Of a stretch of DNA of 34,890 bases, positions 1 through 10,634 are shown one piece after another. Origin of the DNA: Bacteroidota bacterium (GTDB lineage Bacteria > Bacteroidota > Ignavibacteria > T3Sed10-11); assembly GCA_007131635.1 (NCBI GenBank), contig SLQE01000248.1, positions 1 to 34,890 on the forward strand, written 5' to 3'. The notes below the pieces were generated by a model. The model was not told where the DNA came from. It saw only the letters and a list, made by a program, of their open reading frames with translations, and ran no database searches. Position numbers and translations under genes: made by a program. How positions within the stretch are numbered: position 1 is the first letter of the stretch; every line of letters begins with the position of its first letter.

Positions 1-20
1 ATATCCCGGGGTTGTCCGGA

Positions 21-650
21 CTACTTTACCACGTACTTTTTATACCGTTCATTCACTCTTCCCCAGTGAAGGTTGTTGATAAAATTATCAATATATCCCG
101 CACGCCCGGGGCCATCCTTATGGTAGTAGGCATGTTCAAACACGTCACAGGATACGAGAGGAATAGCACCCCATATCGCACCGTACTGGTGTTCATCCAC
201 AAGGACATTAAGAAGTCGACCGGAATAGAGCTGATCGAACACAAGTAATCCCCAACCGCTTAACTTTGCCGACATTGCGGTTGCTTTAAAATCTTCCTTC
301 CACGCATCCACCGATCCGAATTCATTTTCAAGAGCGGTTTTAACATCGAGTCCTTTTGTCACGTCACCATCGCCTCCGAGAACTTCCCAGTAGACATCGT
401 GAAGTAATGTTCCCGCATGATTCCAGGTAAATCGTCTTTTCAATTCACCGACTTCGCTATAGTTACCGTTGGCGGCGGATCGGTCGGTATTTTCAAGACC
501 CTTTTCGATCGCATTCAAAGCAACGACATAACCTTTATGATGTTTGTTATAATGCCAGTCGGTTGTTTCGGGGCTAACAACGTCTGCCAGAAGCTTTTTT
601 GCCTCTTCATCCGAATATGGTCGTGGATTAAATTTCCATTCGTATGCCAT
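21..650 (-). CDS. sod: Superoxide dismutase (Fe/Mn family)
   Basis: Converts superoxide to hydrogen peroxide and oxygen in the cytoplasm (no signal peptide). The 209-residue length is normal for the family. The N-terminal helical part carries HYNKHHKGYV (metal ligand H33). The second ligand is H84 in LLHDVYW, and the C-terminal domain has DVFEHAYYHK (ligands D169 and H173). The arrangement WNHAGTLLHDVYW and a His (H154) before the last ligands look more like archaeal-type SODs, so Fe, Mn or cambialistic use cannot be decided from sequence. The ATG is preceded by a strong AAGGAGG Shine-Dalgarno sequence at 6-7 nt. It lies 39 nt downstream of a small unknown gene on the same strand and is probably co-transcribed with it. 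An Rrf2-type regulator lies just upstream on the same strand, a plausible but unproven controller. Confidence 0.96.
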   Translation of the reverse strand: MAYEWKFNPRPYSDEEAKKLLADVVSPETTDWHYNKHHKGYVVALNAIEKGLENTDRSAANGNYSEVGELKRRFTWNHAGTLLHDVYWEVLGGDGDVTKGLDVKTALENEFGSVDAWKEDFKATAMSAKLSGWGLLVFDQLYSGRLLNVLVDEHQYGAIWGAIPLVSCDVFEHAYYHKDGPGRAGYIDNFINNLHWGRVNERYKKYVVK

Positions 651-689
651 TGTCTATATCCTCCTTATTTTTGAGTGTATGATAGTTTG

Positions 690-974
690 TTATGTTGAAG
701 GTTGTTTGGTAAATTTCGGGTAGTTGAGTGCCCAGGTTTGGTGGTCAAGTTTTTTAAATATTTCCTTTGATTCGAAATATTCTGCAACGGCATGAGCCAT
801 TTTTTCCGCTTCGGAGTATTTAACTTTTTCTTTCTTGTCTTTTTCCATGAACTCCATTATACCATATTGAAGATCACGGAAGAATATATTCGATTTGTGG
901 TAAAGCGGGAATTGCGATTTTAAAAATTTAAGGAATTCGTAGTGATTGCTCGTTAAGAGATCTATCTTTTTCAT
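690..974 (-). CDS. Small conserved-looking hypothetical protein
   Basis: A 94-residue soluble protein, rich in Lys, Glu, Phe and Tyr, predicted mostly helical, with no signal peptide, membrane segment or Cys cluster. I do not recognise the family. The reading frame is supported by an AGAGGA ribosome site about 8 nt before the ATG and by its position between the Rrf2 regulator and sod on the same strand, with only 39 nt to sod. The middle part (FFRDLQYGIMEFMEKDKKEK) and the Trp-containing end (QTWALNYPKF) look like conserved motifs rather than random translation. Co-transcription with sod would suggest a stress or redox-linked role, but this is guilt by association only. Confidence 0.7.
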   Translation of the reverse strand: MKKIDLLTSNHYEFLKFLKSQFPLYHKSNIFFRDLQYGIMEFMEKDKKEKVKYSEAEKMAHAVAEYFESKEIFKKLDHQTWALNYPKFTKQPST

Positions 975-1007
975 ATAATGTTCCTCTGGTGTAATTGTTT
1001 TTCATAC

Positions 1008-1019
1008 GTTACTTGTAAC
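1008..1019. repeat. Short inverted repeat upstream of the unknown gene and sod
   Basis: GTTAC-TT-GTAAC, two perfect 5-bp arms around a 2-bp spacer, lies 34-45 nt upstream of the start of the 94-residue gene. Its size and place fit a dimeric repressor site, but a match this short can arise by chance. Confidence 0.25.
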
Positions 1020-1090
1020 AACCGGGCTTTGTGTTCCGAATAATTTTGTGAATGTTTGCGTGTTCCACTATTCTTAGCATTATAGATTAT

Positions 1091-1495
1091 CTATATAATT
1101 TCCGCAATGGTCATCGTGTGAAAAAAATTGTTTATATTTCTTTGAATTTTCCCGAGCGGGCGGCGGATTGTACATTCATCAAAAATATAGCAGCTCTCAG
1201 GCCCTTGCGCAAAGCATTCGGCAAGCATAGGTTTCTCAAGCTCAATGGCATTAATAACATCGGATATTTTAATGTTTTTGGGGTTGTGTAAGAGGACATA
1301 TCCCCCCCGTACCCCCTGATATGATTGGATAATTCTAGCTTGTGCCAGTTTCTGCAATACTTTCGCCAGGAGTTCATGGGGCACGTTATACCTCTGTGAT
1401 ATTTCCTTTGCAGTACAGACAGAATGATCCTCTATTGAAGCAAAATGCCGTAACGCAATAAGCCCGTACTCAACACGTTTGGATAACCTTAACAT
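1091..1495 (-). CDS. Rrf2-family transcriptional regulator, probable Fe-S sensor
   Basis: A 134-residue DNA-binding regulator of the Rrf2 family (relatives IscR, NsrR, RirA). The N-terminal winged helix-turn-helix spans about residues 1-70, including KEISQRYNVPHELLAKVLQKL and the wing GVRGGYVLL. A dimerisation helix follows. The C-terminal loop has three Cys: C94, C102 and C108 (spacing x7 and x5). IscR and NsrR also use three Cys to hold an Fe-S cluster but usually with x5/x5 spacing, so cluster binding is likely and the exact sensor class is open. It sits between sod and the hydroxyacyl-CoA dehydrogenase operon, divergent from the latter across 217 nt that contain a direct repeat (see 1642-1685). 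Autoregulation or control of the flanking genes is inference. Confidence 0.9.
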   Translation of the reverse strand: MLRLSKRVEYGLIALRHFASIEDHSVCTAKEISQRYNVPHELLAKVLQKLAQARIIQSYQGVRGGYVLLHNPKNIKISDVINAIELEKPMLAECFAQGPESCYIFDECTIRRPLGKIQRNINNFFHTMTIAEII

Positions 1496-1633
1496 TCTAT
1501 TCTCTTGTAAAATACGACCATTTTTATCCGATTTTATACATTTAAATATATAAAATTCAGTCCTAATGTCAAAACGAATCGGATACCGACCGGAATCTGT
1601 TAATTAATAAATAATGTAAATATATACAAATCC

Positions 1634-1662
1634 TTGATTTACAACCACAGTTTTCGTAATTT
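1634..1662 (+). promoter_or_regulatory. Probable promoter of the hydroxyacyl-CoA dehydrogenase-ackA operon
   Basis: TTGATT, 17 nt, TAATTT, placed 51 nt before the start codon. The downstream element also reads TAATTTAG with TTG 20 nt upstream, close to the TTTG/TAnnTTTG pattern known for Bacteroidota. The first copy of a direct repeat lies between the two elements. Confidence 0.5.
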
Positions 1663-1685
1663 AGTTCAACCTACAGTTTTGTAAT
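1642..1685 (+). repeat. Two-copy direct repeat overlapping the operon promoter (candidate operator)
   Basis: CAACCACAGTTTTCGTAAT (1642-1660) and CAACCTACAGTTTTGTAAT (1667-1685) are identical apart from two compensating single-base indels, and repeat with a 25-bp period. Copy 1 overlaps the spacer and -10 region and copy 2 covers the expected transcription start. This is the usual geometry for repression. Confidence 0.55.
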
Positions 1686-1712
1686 AATTTCAATTTCCGA
1701 AGAAAACTATAC

Positions 1713-2651
1713 ATGAACAATAATAATCCGCAAAAAATCGAAGATCTGATCGGTGAAAATATTTCCGGACAATCTACCAGGGAGAAAATCAGCTATGTAG
1801 CAATTATCGGTCTTGGTGTGATGGGACGTGGTATCGGCCAGGCTATCGCAGCAGCAGGAATCGACGTGCTTGGTGTTGAACGAAATCAAAAAATTGCAGA
1901 AGAAAGTATGGATGCGATCAAAACTAATCTTGATCGGGAAATACAAAGATGGGCAATTACAAAAAGTGAGCGGCAGTCTATCCTGTCCCGTGTAAAAATT
2001 ACGGATGAGATCGACCAAATTACCAACTGCGACATTGTCATCGAAGCAATCGACGAAGATTTTGGGGCAAAGGAAGCGCTTTTTCAAAAAATCGATACAC
2101 TATGTGATCCCGAAACCATCATCATATCGAACACTTCTACTCTCAATTTGACAAAACTGGCCGAAAAAACCCGGCGTGCAGAAAAAATTATCGGAATGCA
2201 TTTCCTGCAACCGGTTCCCAAGGTACCTTTGGTGGAACTTATTCGCGCATTAAAAACTTCCGACGATACATTTACCACGGTTAAACATTTTGCCGAACAA
2301 CTCAATAAAACAGTCGTTGAAGTCTATGAGTACCCCGGATTTGTCACCACACGAGTCATCGTCCCGATGCTGAACGAGGCAATGCATGTTCTCATGGAAG
2401 GTATTGCAACGGCCGAAGGCATAGATACGGCAATGCGGCTCGGATATAACCAAACAATGGGACCGCTTGAACTGTCCGATACAATAGGACTCGATGAAGT
2501 TCATACCTGGATGGAAACTTTGTTTCGTGAACTCGGTGATCTGAAATACCGACCCTGCCCGATACTTAAAAAATTAGTCCGGGAAGGAAAACTTGGTAAG
2601 AAAACCGGTGAAGGATTTTTCAAATACAACCAACTCGGTCAGAAAATATGA
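1713..2651 (+). CDS. 3-hydroxyacyl-CoA dehydrogenase family protein (3-hydroxybutyryl-CoA dehydrogenase-like)
   Basis: A 312-residue member of the family that oxidises (S)-3-hydroxyacyl-CoA with NAD. After an unusual 28-residue polar N-terminal extension comes the NAD-binding Rossmann motif GLGVMGRGIG (33-42), then SNTST (139-143), the catalytic His in GMHFLQPVP (H163) with its partner Glu (E175), and the C-terminal dimerisation domain ending in GKKTGEGFFKY. Two residues that are Asn in characterised enzymes differ: the Asn of HFxNP is Q166 and the Asn of GFxxNR is T213. The reaction or substrate may therefore differ from classical PaaH/Hbd. It overlaps ackA by 4 nt (ATGA), so the two are translationally coupled. 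A role in acyl-CoA fermentation or butanoate metabolism is inference. Confidence 0.85.
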   Translation: MNNNNPQKIEDLIGENISGQSTREKISYVAIIGLGVMGRGIGQAIAAAGIDVLGVERNQKIAEESMDAIKTNLDREIQRWAITKSERQSILSRVKITDEIDQITNCDIVIEAIDEDFGAKEALFQKIDTLCDPETIIISNTSTLNLTKLAEKTRRAEKIIGMHFLQPVPKVPLVELIRALKTSDDTFTTVKHFAEQLNKTVVEVYEYPGFVTTRVIVPMLNEAMHVLMEGIATAEGIDTAMRLGYNQTMGPLELSDTIGLDEVHTWMETLFRELGDLKYRPCPILKKLVREGKLGKKTGEGFFKYNQLGQKI

Positions 2652-3868
2652 ATATACTCGTTCTCAATTGCGGAAGCTCGTCTGTAAAATATCAATTTAT
2701 CAACCCTGAAAAATCACGAGTTCTTACCAGTGGAGTCGTTGAAAGAATCGGCATGAGCGATGCCGTACTCCGAAATAAAAGGTTTGACGATCATGAGATC
2801 GTGATAAGCGGGGAGATACTCGATCATGGCATCGCCATCGATTATATACTTGCGGTTTTGCTGAGTAAAAACCACGGCGTCATAAAAGACAAGAAAGAGA
2901 TCGATGCGATCGGTCATCGTGTGGTGCACGGCGGAGAAACATTTACCGAATCGGTTCTGATAACCGGTGATGTTGTAAAAGGAATCAGAGATAATATCGA
3001 CCTTGCTCCCCTGCATAATCCGCATAACCTTCGTGGTATAACTGCCTGTATCGATCATTTACCCGAAACTCCGCAGGTAGCCGTATTTGATACAGCCTTT
3101 CACCAGCAAATGCCAAACCACGCGTATTTGTATGGACTACCATATTCTCTATACAAAAGATATAAGATTCGCCGGTATGGATTCCATGGAACATCACACC
3201 GGTATGTGTCCGCACGAGCGGCTAAATTAATGGATAAACCTCTCGAATCGCTGAAACTCATTACGTGCCATCTCGGTAATGGGTGCAGCATGGCAGCTAT
3301 TTCCGGCGGCGTGTCAATAGATACGTCCATGGGTTTTACGCCTCTCGAAGGACTCCTGATGGGAACACGCTCCGGTGATATGGACCCGTCCGTTATTTTA
3401 TATATTATGGCAAAAGAGGAGTTGAGTTCTTCCGAAGCAAACGCTCTTTTAAACAAACACAGCGGGCTTATGGGAATCTCAGGCATCAGCAGCGATATGC
3501 GAGATGTACTCGAGGGAGCACGAGACGGAGAAAAACAGGCGATAGTTGCATTTGATATTTTCTGTTACAGAATTAAAAAGTATATCGGTGCTTACGTGGC
3601 AGCTCTCGGTGGCATCGATGCAATCATTTATACGGGCGGGATCGGTGAGAACAGTTCTGAAGTCCGCTCAAGAAGCTTATCCGGATTATCACATATCGGT
3701 ATCACTATCGATGATGAAATGAATATGTTATCCAGGAAGGAAAAGAAAATTACTAAAGACGGTAGTCCTGTCGCCGTGTTTGTCATTCCCACAAATGAAG
3801 AGCTCATGATTGCATACGATACTATGGAAATCGTAAAATCCAGTTCTACCGAAAAAATCACCGACTGA
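2648..3868 (+). CDS. ackA: Acetate kinase
   Basis: Interconverts acetate plus ATP and acetyl phosphate plus ADP in the cytoplasm. The 406-residue length is normal. Signature motifs of the ASKHA acetokinase family are present: LVLNCGSSSVKY at the N-terminus, GHRVVHGG, RRYGFHGTSHRYV, the phosphate loop ITCHLGNGCSMAAI and the adenosine motif IYTGGIGENSSEVR. A butyrate or propionate kinase cannot be fully excluded, but the motifs fit AckA better. The start ATG lies inside the stop codon of the preceding dehydrogenase gene. No phosphotransacetylase gene is adjacent, which is unusual because pta commonly pairs with ackA. The gene converges on glnB with 71 nt between them and no clear terminator hairpin. 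Confidence 0.95.
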   Translation: MNILVLNCGSSSVKYQFINPEKSRVLTSGVVERIGMSDAVLRNKRFDDHEIVISGEILDHGIAIDYILAVLLSKNHGVIKDKKEIDAIGHRVVHGGETFTESVLITGDVVKGIRDNIDLAPLHNPHNLRGITACIDHLPETPQVAVFDTAFHQQMPNHAYLYGLPYSLYKRYKIRRYGFHGTSHRYVSARAAKLMDKPLESLKLITCHLGNGCSMAAISGGVSIDTSMGFTPLEGLLMGTRSGDMDPSVILYIMAKEELSSSEANALLNKHSGLMGISGISSDMRDVLEGARDGEKQAIVAFDIFCYRIKKYIGAYVAALGGIDAIIYTGGIGENSSEVRSRSLSGLSHIGITIDDEMNMLSRKEKKITKDGSPVAVFVIPTNEELMIAYDTMEIVKSSSTEKITD

Positions 3869-3939
3869 AGTACAAGACAAAATAGTTGTTACAAGGTTTC
3901 TTACCTGTAATTTTCAATTTCCAGAAAGGTGTTCTATTT

Positions 3940-7355
<3,416 letters not shown>

Positions 7356-7446
7356 TTATCGTTCCTCTTTTAAAATAATGATTACCGTTTGAATATACCA
7401 ATTGATTTGTACTTGTTCAAGAAATTTGCCTTTTTTTATAAATCTT

Positions 7447-7452
7447 TATAAT
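7447..7452 (+). promoter_or_regulatory. Possible -10 element of the dacB-like gene
   Basis: A perfect TATAAT lies 11 nt before the ATG at 7463 and 38 nt before the ATG at 7490. No convincing -35 is visible. If used, transcription would begin at about 7459-7463, which favours the downstream ATG as translation start. Confidence 0.3.
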
Positions 7453-7489
7453 ATATGCAATTATGCAACCTGAATCGGTAAAAGCAAGT

Positions 7490-9034
7490 ATGAAACTAAT
7501 ACGTATAACGTTCATTATCGGAATTCTATTCCCCGTTCTGCTATTTATTTCCTGTTCATCCGTACCTGAACTAAATAAACATACAGAAAGAGAATATCCT
7601 GACCGAACTGAGCGATCGAAACATTCTCTTCTTGAGATACAATTGCAGAATATTTTAAAAAAGGAGGAATTCATTCACACTATTCCTTCGATCATTGTGA
7701 TGTCTGCAGATTACGGTGATACCATCTTCTCTCATCAGAGCGATCTGCTGGTACGACCCGCATCGACCCAAAAGCTCATCACGGCAGCCGCGGCACTAAA
7801 AATCCTGAATCCGGAGTTTAATTTTCGAACTGTGTTGTACCGCTCCGGTGATATCCGAGATGGCGTTTTAGAAGGTGATATTTTAGTAAAGGGGTATGGA
7901 GATCCCCTGCTGAGTATGAGCGATATGAAATCAATGATCGAGTCGTTGACTCTATTCGGTATACGGAAGATTAACGGTAATATCATTATCGATGACTCAT
8001 ATTTTGACGATGTACAGTGGCCGACCGGATGGATGTGGGATGACGAGCCTTTTGCTTTTGCACCCTACATCAGTGCGCTATCGGTAAATAGCAATGTCGT
8101 GACGTTTTCAATCGAAAGAACGATTGAATCGGATACCAGCGTATCGATTCAGGTTTTGCCTCCATCAACTCACATTCAATATCATTTTTCCGCAAAACAG
8201 GGGACCGATCATCGGAATAATGAAATAACAATTCTACCTGATCACACAACCAGCCGGAACCGTTATCTGATAACCGGAAATCCTAAAAATGCACGTCTGC
8301 CGAGAAGATTTACGGTTACGGTACGTGACCCGTCAATGTTTGCAGGATTTCTTTTCCTTGAAATACTCACTGAAAACGGTATCGATGTTTCCGGCTCCGT
8401 GCTCCGGGGAAAAAAAGATGACACATCTCTCCCTCTTGTACAAATAAATACTCCGATCGGTATGGTTCTTCATGCTATGAATAAAGACAGCAATAACCTT
8501 GCAGCAGAGTCGGTCTGGAAAACAATTTCTGCTGAATTGTTCGGACCACCGGGAACGGGGGACGGAGGAAGTCGAGCAATTCAAAAGGTTATGGAACAGT
8601 TTGGGGTATTTACGACGAACGCCCGCTTTGCTGATGGTTCCGGTGTATCGTTCTACAATCTGATCACGCCGCGAATGCTGGCAGAATTACTATATCGCGT
8701 ACATGAGGAGCCGGAAATTTTTAAATATTTCTATGAAAGTCTGGCAATCCTCGGTGTAGATGGAACACTGATAAGACGGGGTATACACTCAGGTGCACAG
8801 GGGCGAGTCCGGGCGAAGACAGGAACACTCACCGGGACTAGTACACTATCCGGATATATCGAAACCATATTCGGCGAAAAATTAATTTTTGTAATGATGT
8901 TCCAAAATTTTACACTACCTACAGGTCGATACCGGCAAATACAGGATGAAATTTGCGAAATTTTGATCCGTTTTAACAGGGAAGCATCGGTGCTTACAAC
9001 TCCGCTGCGTAATGCTTCTCACTATTATCGTTGA
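7490..9034 (+). CDS. dacB: D-alanyl-D-alanine carboxypeptidase/endopeptidase, PBP4 (DacB) type, lipoprotein
   Basis: A peptidase family S13 penicillin-binding protein that trims or cleaves peptidoglycan peptide cross-links in the periplasm. All three active-site motifs are present: STQK (SxxK) after RPA, SNN in KDSNNLAAE, and KTGT in RAKTGTLTGTSTLSGY. I chose the second ATG because the protein then begins with a compact lipoprotein signal peptide (MKLIRITFII..., lipobox FISC). The track start at 7463 adds nine residues in front of it. Length is 514 residues, normal for PBP4. A lipobox, rather than a plain signal peptide, implies membrane anchoring. The gene diverges from secA and converges on the DUF4097-like pair with only 4 nt between stop codons. 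Confidence 0.92.
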   Translation: MKLIRITFIIGILFPVLLFISCSSVPELNKHTEREYPDRTERSKHSLLEIQLQNILKKEEFIHTIPSIIVMSADYGDTIFSHQSDLLVRPASTQKLITAAAALKILNPEFNFRTVLYRSGDIRDGVLEGDILVKGYGDPLLSMSDMKSMIESLTLFGIRKINGNIIIDDSYFDDVQWPTGWMWDDEPFAFAPYISALSVNSNVVTFSIERTIESDTSVSIQVLPPSTHIQYHFSAKQGTDHRNNEITILPDHTTSRNRYLITGNPKNARLPRRFTVTVRDPSMFAGFLFLEILTENGIDVSGSVLRGKKDDTSLPLVQINTPIGMVLHAMNKDSNNLAAESVWKTISAELFGPPGTGDGGSRAIQKVMEQFGVFTTNARFADGSGVSFYNLITPRMLAELLYRVHEEPEIFKYFYESLAILGVDGTLIRRGIHSGAQGRVRAKTGTLTGTSTLSGYIETIFGEKLIFVMMFQNFTLPTGRYRQIQDEICEILIRFNREASVLTTPLRNASHYYR

Positions 9035-9038
9035 CCAT

Positions 9039-9488
9039 CTACCGCCCCGAGCGGACTCTCACACTTCCATCGAGATCATCGACATCGACTCTTCCCTCAT
9101 CAAAATGTACACGGACATGGTACATATAAGGGACATTCACGGTGAACTCTATACGTTCATGACGAGATCCGTATCCCCGCCCGGGTATCCGCCTTCTTCC
9201 TGTTCGTTTTGTCCTGACGATAACATCATTGGCATCCTGTTCCAGACGTATTTCGAGCTGATCCAGAATCCTGGCTGTCCCGTAAACATCGGCCTGAACT
9301 CTTACCTCATCGTATTCCCACCCCCGGATAATAACATCACCGTGTGCGATATCCATGTGCAATGTGCCTCCCGGTTCGACCAGAAAACTTTTATCAATGG
9401 TATGAACCTGGGCAACAGTAATTGACATAAATAATACCGCGATTGAAATAATAAGCAGAATACGGTTTAGATAAATTTGTTTATTCAT
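9039..9488 (-). CDS. Exported DUF4097-like protein, short paralogue of its upstream neighbour
   Basis: A 149-residue protein with a signal peptide (MNKQIYLNRILLIISIAVLF..., cleavage near VAQ) followed by one domain that aligns with the N-terminal part of the upstream gene product: shared landmarks are KSF-V-PGG, RGW-DEV-V and V-VPY/FEY-V. It ends after what would be the first rung of the repeat ladder (DLDGSVRVRSGR) and so has no TSGG repeats. Whether this is a functional short form or a decayed duplicate is unclear; the frame is intact. It follows the larger gene by 17 nt without an obvious ribosome site, so the two are probably one operon. Function unknown. Confidence 0.75.
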   Translation of the reverse strand: MNKQIYLNRILLIISIAVLFMSITVAQVHTIDKSFLVEPGGTLHMDIAHGDVIIRGWEYDEVRVQADVYGTARILDQLEIRLEQDANDVIVRTKRTGRRRIPGRGYGSRHERIEFTVNVPYMYHVRVHFDEGRVDVDDLDGSVRVRSGR

Positions 9489-9505
9489 TTAAATATAATA
9501 GTTTA

Positions 9506-10471
9506 TTAATGTTTGTTTATCCTAATACTACCACCTGAGGTCCTGAGTACGATGTCGGGTCCGCCGTTATTGATGGTACCTTCTATCGACGAACGGGATA
9601 GGGAGCCCTGCACGGTTATCGGAAAATCTGTACTAACACTGCCACCTGATGTACGTGCCGATATATTTGCATCGATCTCTTCGGGCAAATGAACGGTGAC
9701 ACTACCTCCCGAGGTTCGTAGATTAATCCCTTCATTTTCACCCAGGTATCTCAAAGTAATTCCGCCTCCCGACGTGCGTGCATCTACTTTTCCTTCGATA
9801 TCCGACAAACGAATCGGTCCTCCGGACGTTTGAGCCGTCAGGTCTCCTAAAGCACCGTTCACGGCAATTGAACCACCCGATGTTTTCAGAACAATTGTAC
9901 CTTTGAGGAGATCAGCCTGTATTCCTCCACCGGATGTTGTCAGATTAACGGCACCGTTCAGTTCTTCGGCACGGATTCCACCGCCCGATGTACGTCCGTC
10001 AATATCCCCGTCGATCTTTTTCAAGGAGATACCGCCTCCGGATGTCCGGAGTTTTACGTCATATTCAAAGGGTACCATCAGGGTATAGGCTATATTGATT
10101 CCCCGTCCCCAACGACCAAAGAGTGAACGTACCCGGGGTATTTCAGCTCGTATCTCTACTCCATCTAACGATGACTCTATATAAAACTCGATGTCATCAA
10201 TATATTCGCTGCGTCCTTCTATTTCAATTCTGACCTGTACTTCATCACGGTCCCACCCTCTCACATCTATTTTACCCAATCGGGATTCAACCGATAGTAA
10301 GCCCCCGGGGCGTACATCAAATGATTTCTCAATCACCCGATCGGTCGTTGCGGCAAGTACGGAATTGGCGGGATCAACCACTCCGGAGAAACCTATAAGT
10401 AACGACAGGTATAAAACGGAAATAAATATAAAACTTCCGGCTCTGAAAATTACCGTTTTTGTATTAGTCAT
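9506..10471 (-). CDS. Exported DUF4097-type repeat protein (TSGG beta-ladder)
   Basis: A secreted or surface protein of the DUF4097 putative-adhesin type. It has an N-terminal hydrophobic export signal, a beta-rich domain (about residues 40-140) and then nine copies of a TSGG turn (RTSGGGI, TTSGGGI, KTSGGSI, QTSGGPI, RTSGGSV and similar) at fairly even spacing, ending RTSGGSIRINKH. Such repeats normally fold as a right-handed beta-solenoid. The ATG at 10471 is preferred over the track GTG at 10480 because GAGGTG then sits 6 nt upstream, giving 321 residues. The substrate or partner is unknown; surface adhesion or envelope sensing is only the family's suggested role. The nearly identical rungs make the DNA repetitive in this stretch. 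Confidence 0.85.
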   Translation of the reverse strand: MTNTKTVIFRAGSFIFISVLYLSLLIGFSGVVDPANSVLAATTDRVIEKSFDVRPGGLLSVESRLGKIDVRGWDRDEVQVRIEIEGRSEYIDDIEFYIESSLDGVEIRAEIPRVRSLFGRWGRGINIAYTLMVPFEYDVKLRTSGGGISLKKIDGDIDGRTSGGGIRAEELNGAVNLTTSGGGIQADLLKGTIVLKTSGGSIAVNGALGDLTAQTSGGPIRLSDIEGKVDARTSGGGITLRYLGENEGINLRTSGGSVTVHLPEEIDANISARTSGGSVSTDFPITVQGSLSRSSIEGTINNGGPDIVLRTSGGSIRINKH

Positions 10472-10615
10472 ATTCACCACCTCAAAATTAATATAGAAAT
10501 TTCAAATAATTATAACAAACGGGGTACTACTCAATGCATACGGAATATTTATTTGAAGGTTTCATTATTGTAATTAGCTCATGTTTTGATTATTTTTAAA
10601 AAATTAAGGTATCTG

Positions 10616-10621
10616 TATAAT
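10616..10621 (+). promoter_or_regulatory. Possible -10 element before the glutaminyl cyclase gene
   Basis: TATAAT directly preceded by TG lies 13 nt before the ATG, so the leader would be very short. No well-placed -35 is visible. Weak evidence. Confidence 0.25.
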
Positions 10622-10634
10622 ATCGGAAAACAAT

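Noticed and set aside
1052-1291. 79-residue plus-strand ORF
   Set aside because: Shadow of the Rrf2 regulator gene, with no ribosome site.
3100-3486. 128-residue minus-strand ORF within ackA
   Set aside because: It is a shadow of acetate kinase, whose motifs and length are complete.
9012-9425. 137-residue plus-strand ORF
   Set aside because: Shadow of the short DUF4097-like gene; low-complexity Pro/Ser/Cys composition and no ribosome site.
9540-10080. Regularly spaced near-identical DNA repeats that could be mistaken for a CRISPR array or tandem satellite
   Set aside because: They are in frame with an intact gene and encode the TSGG turns; spacing is protein-like and there are no unique spacers or cas genes.
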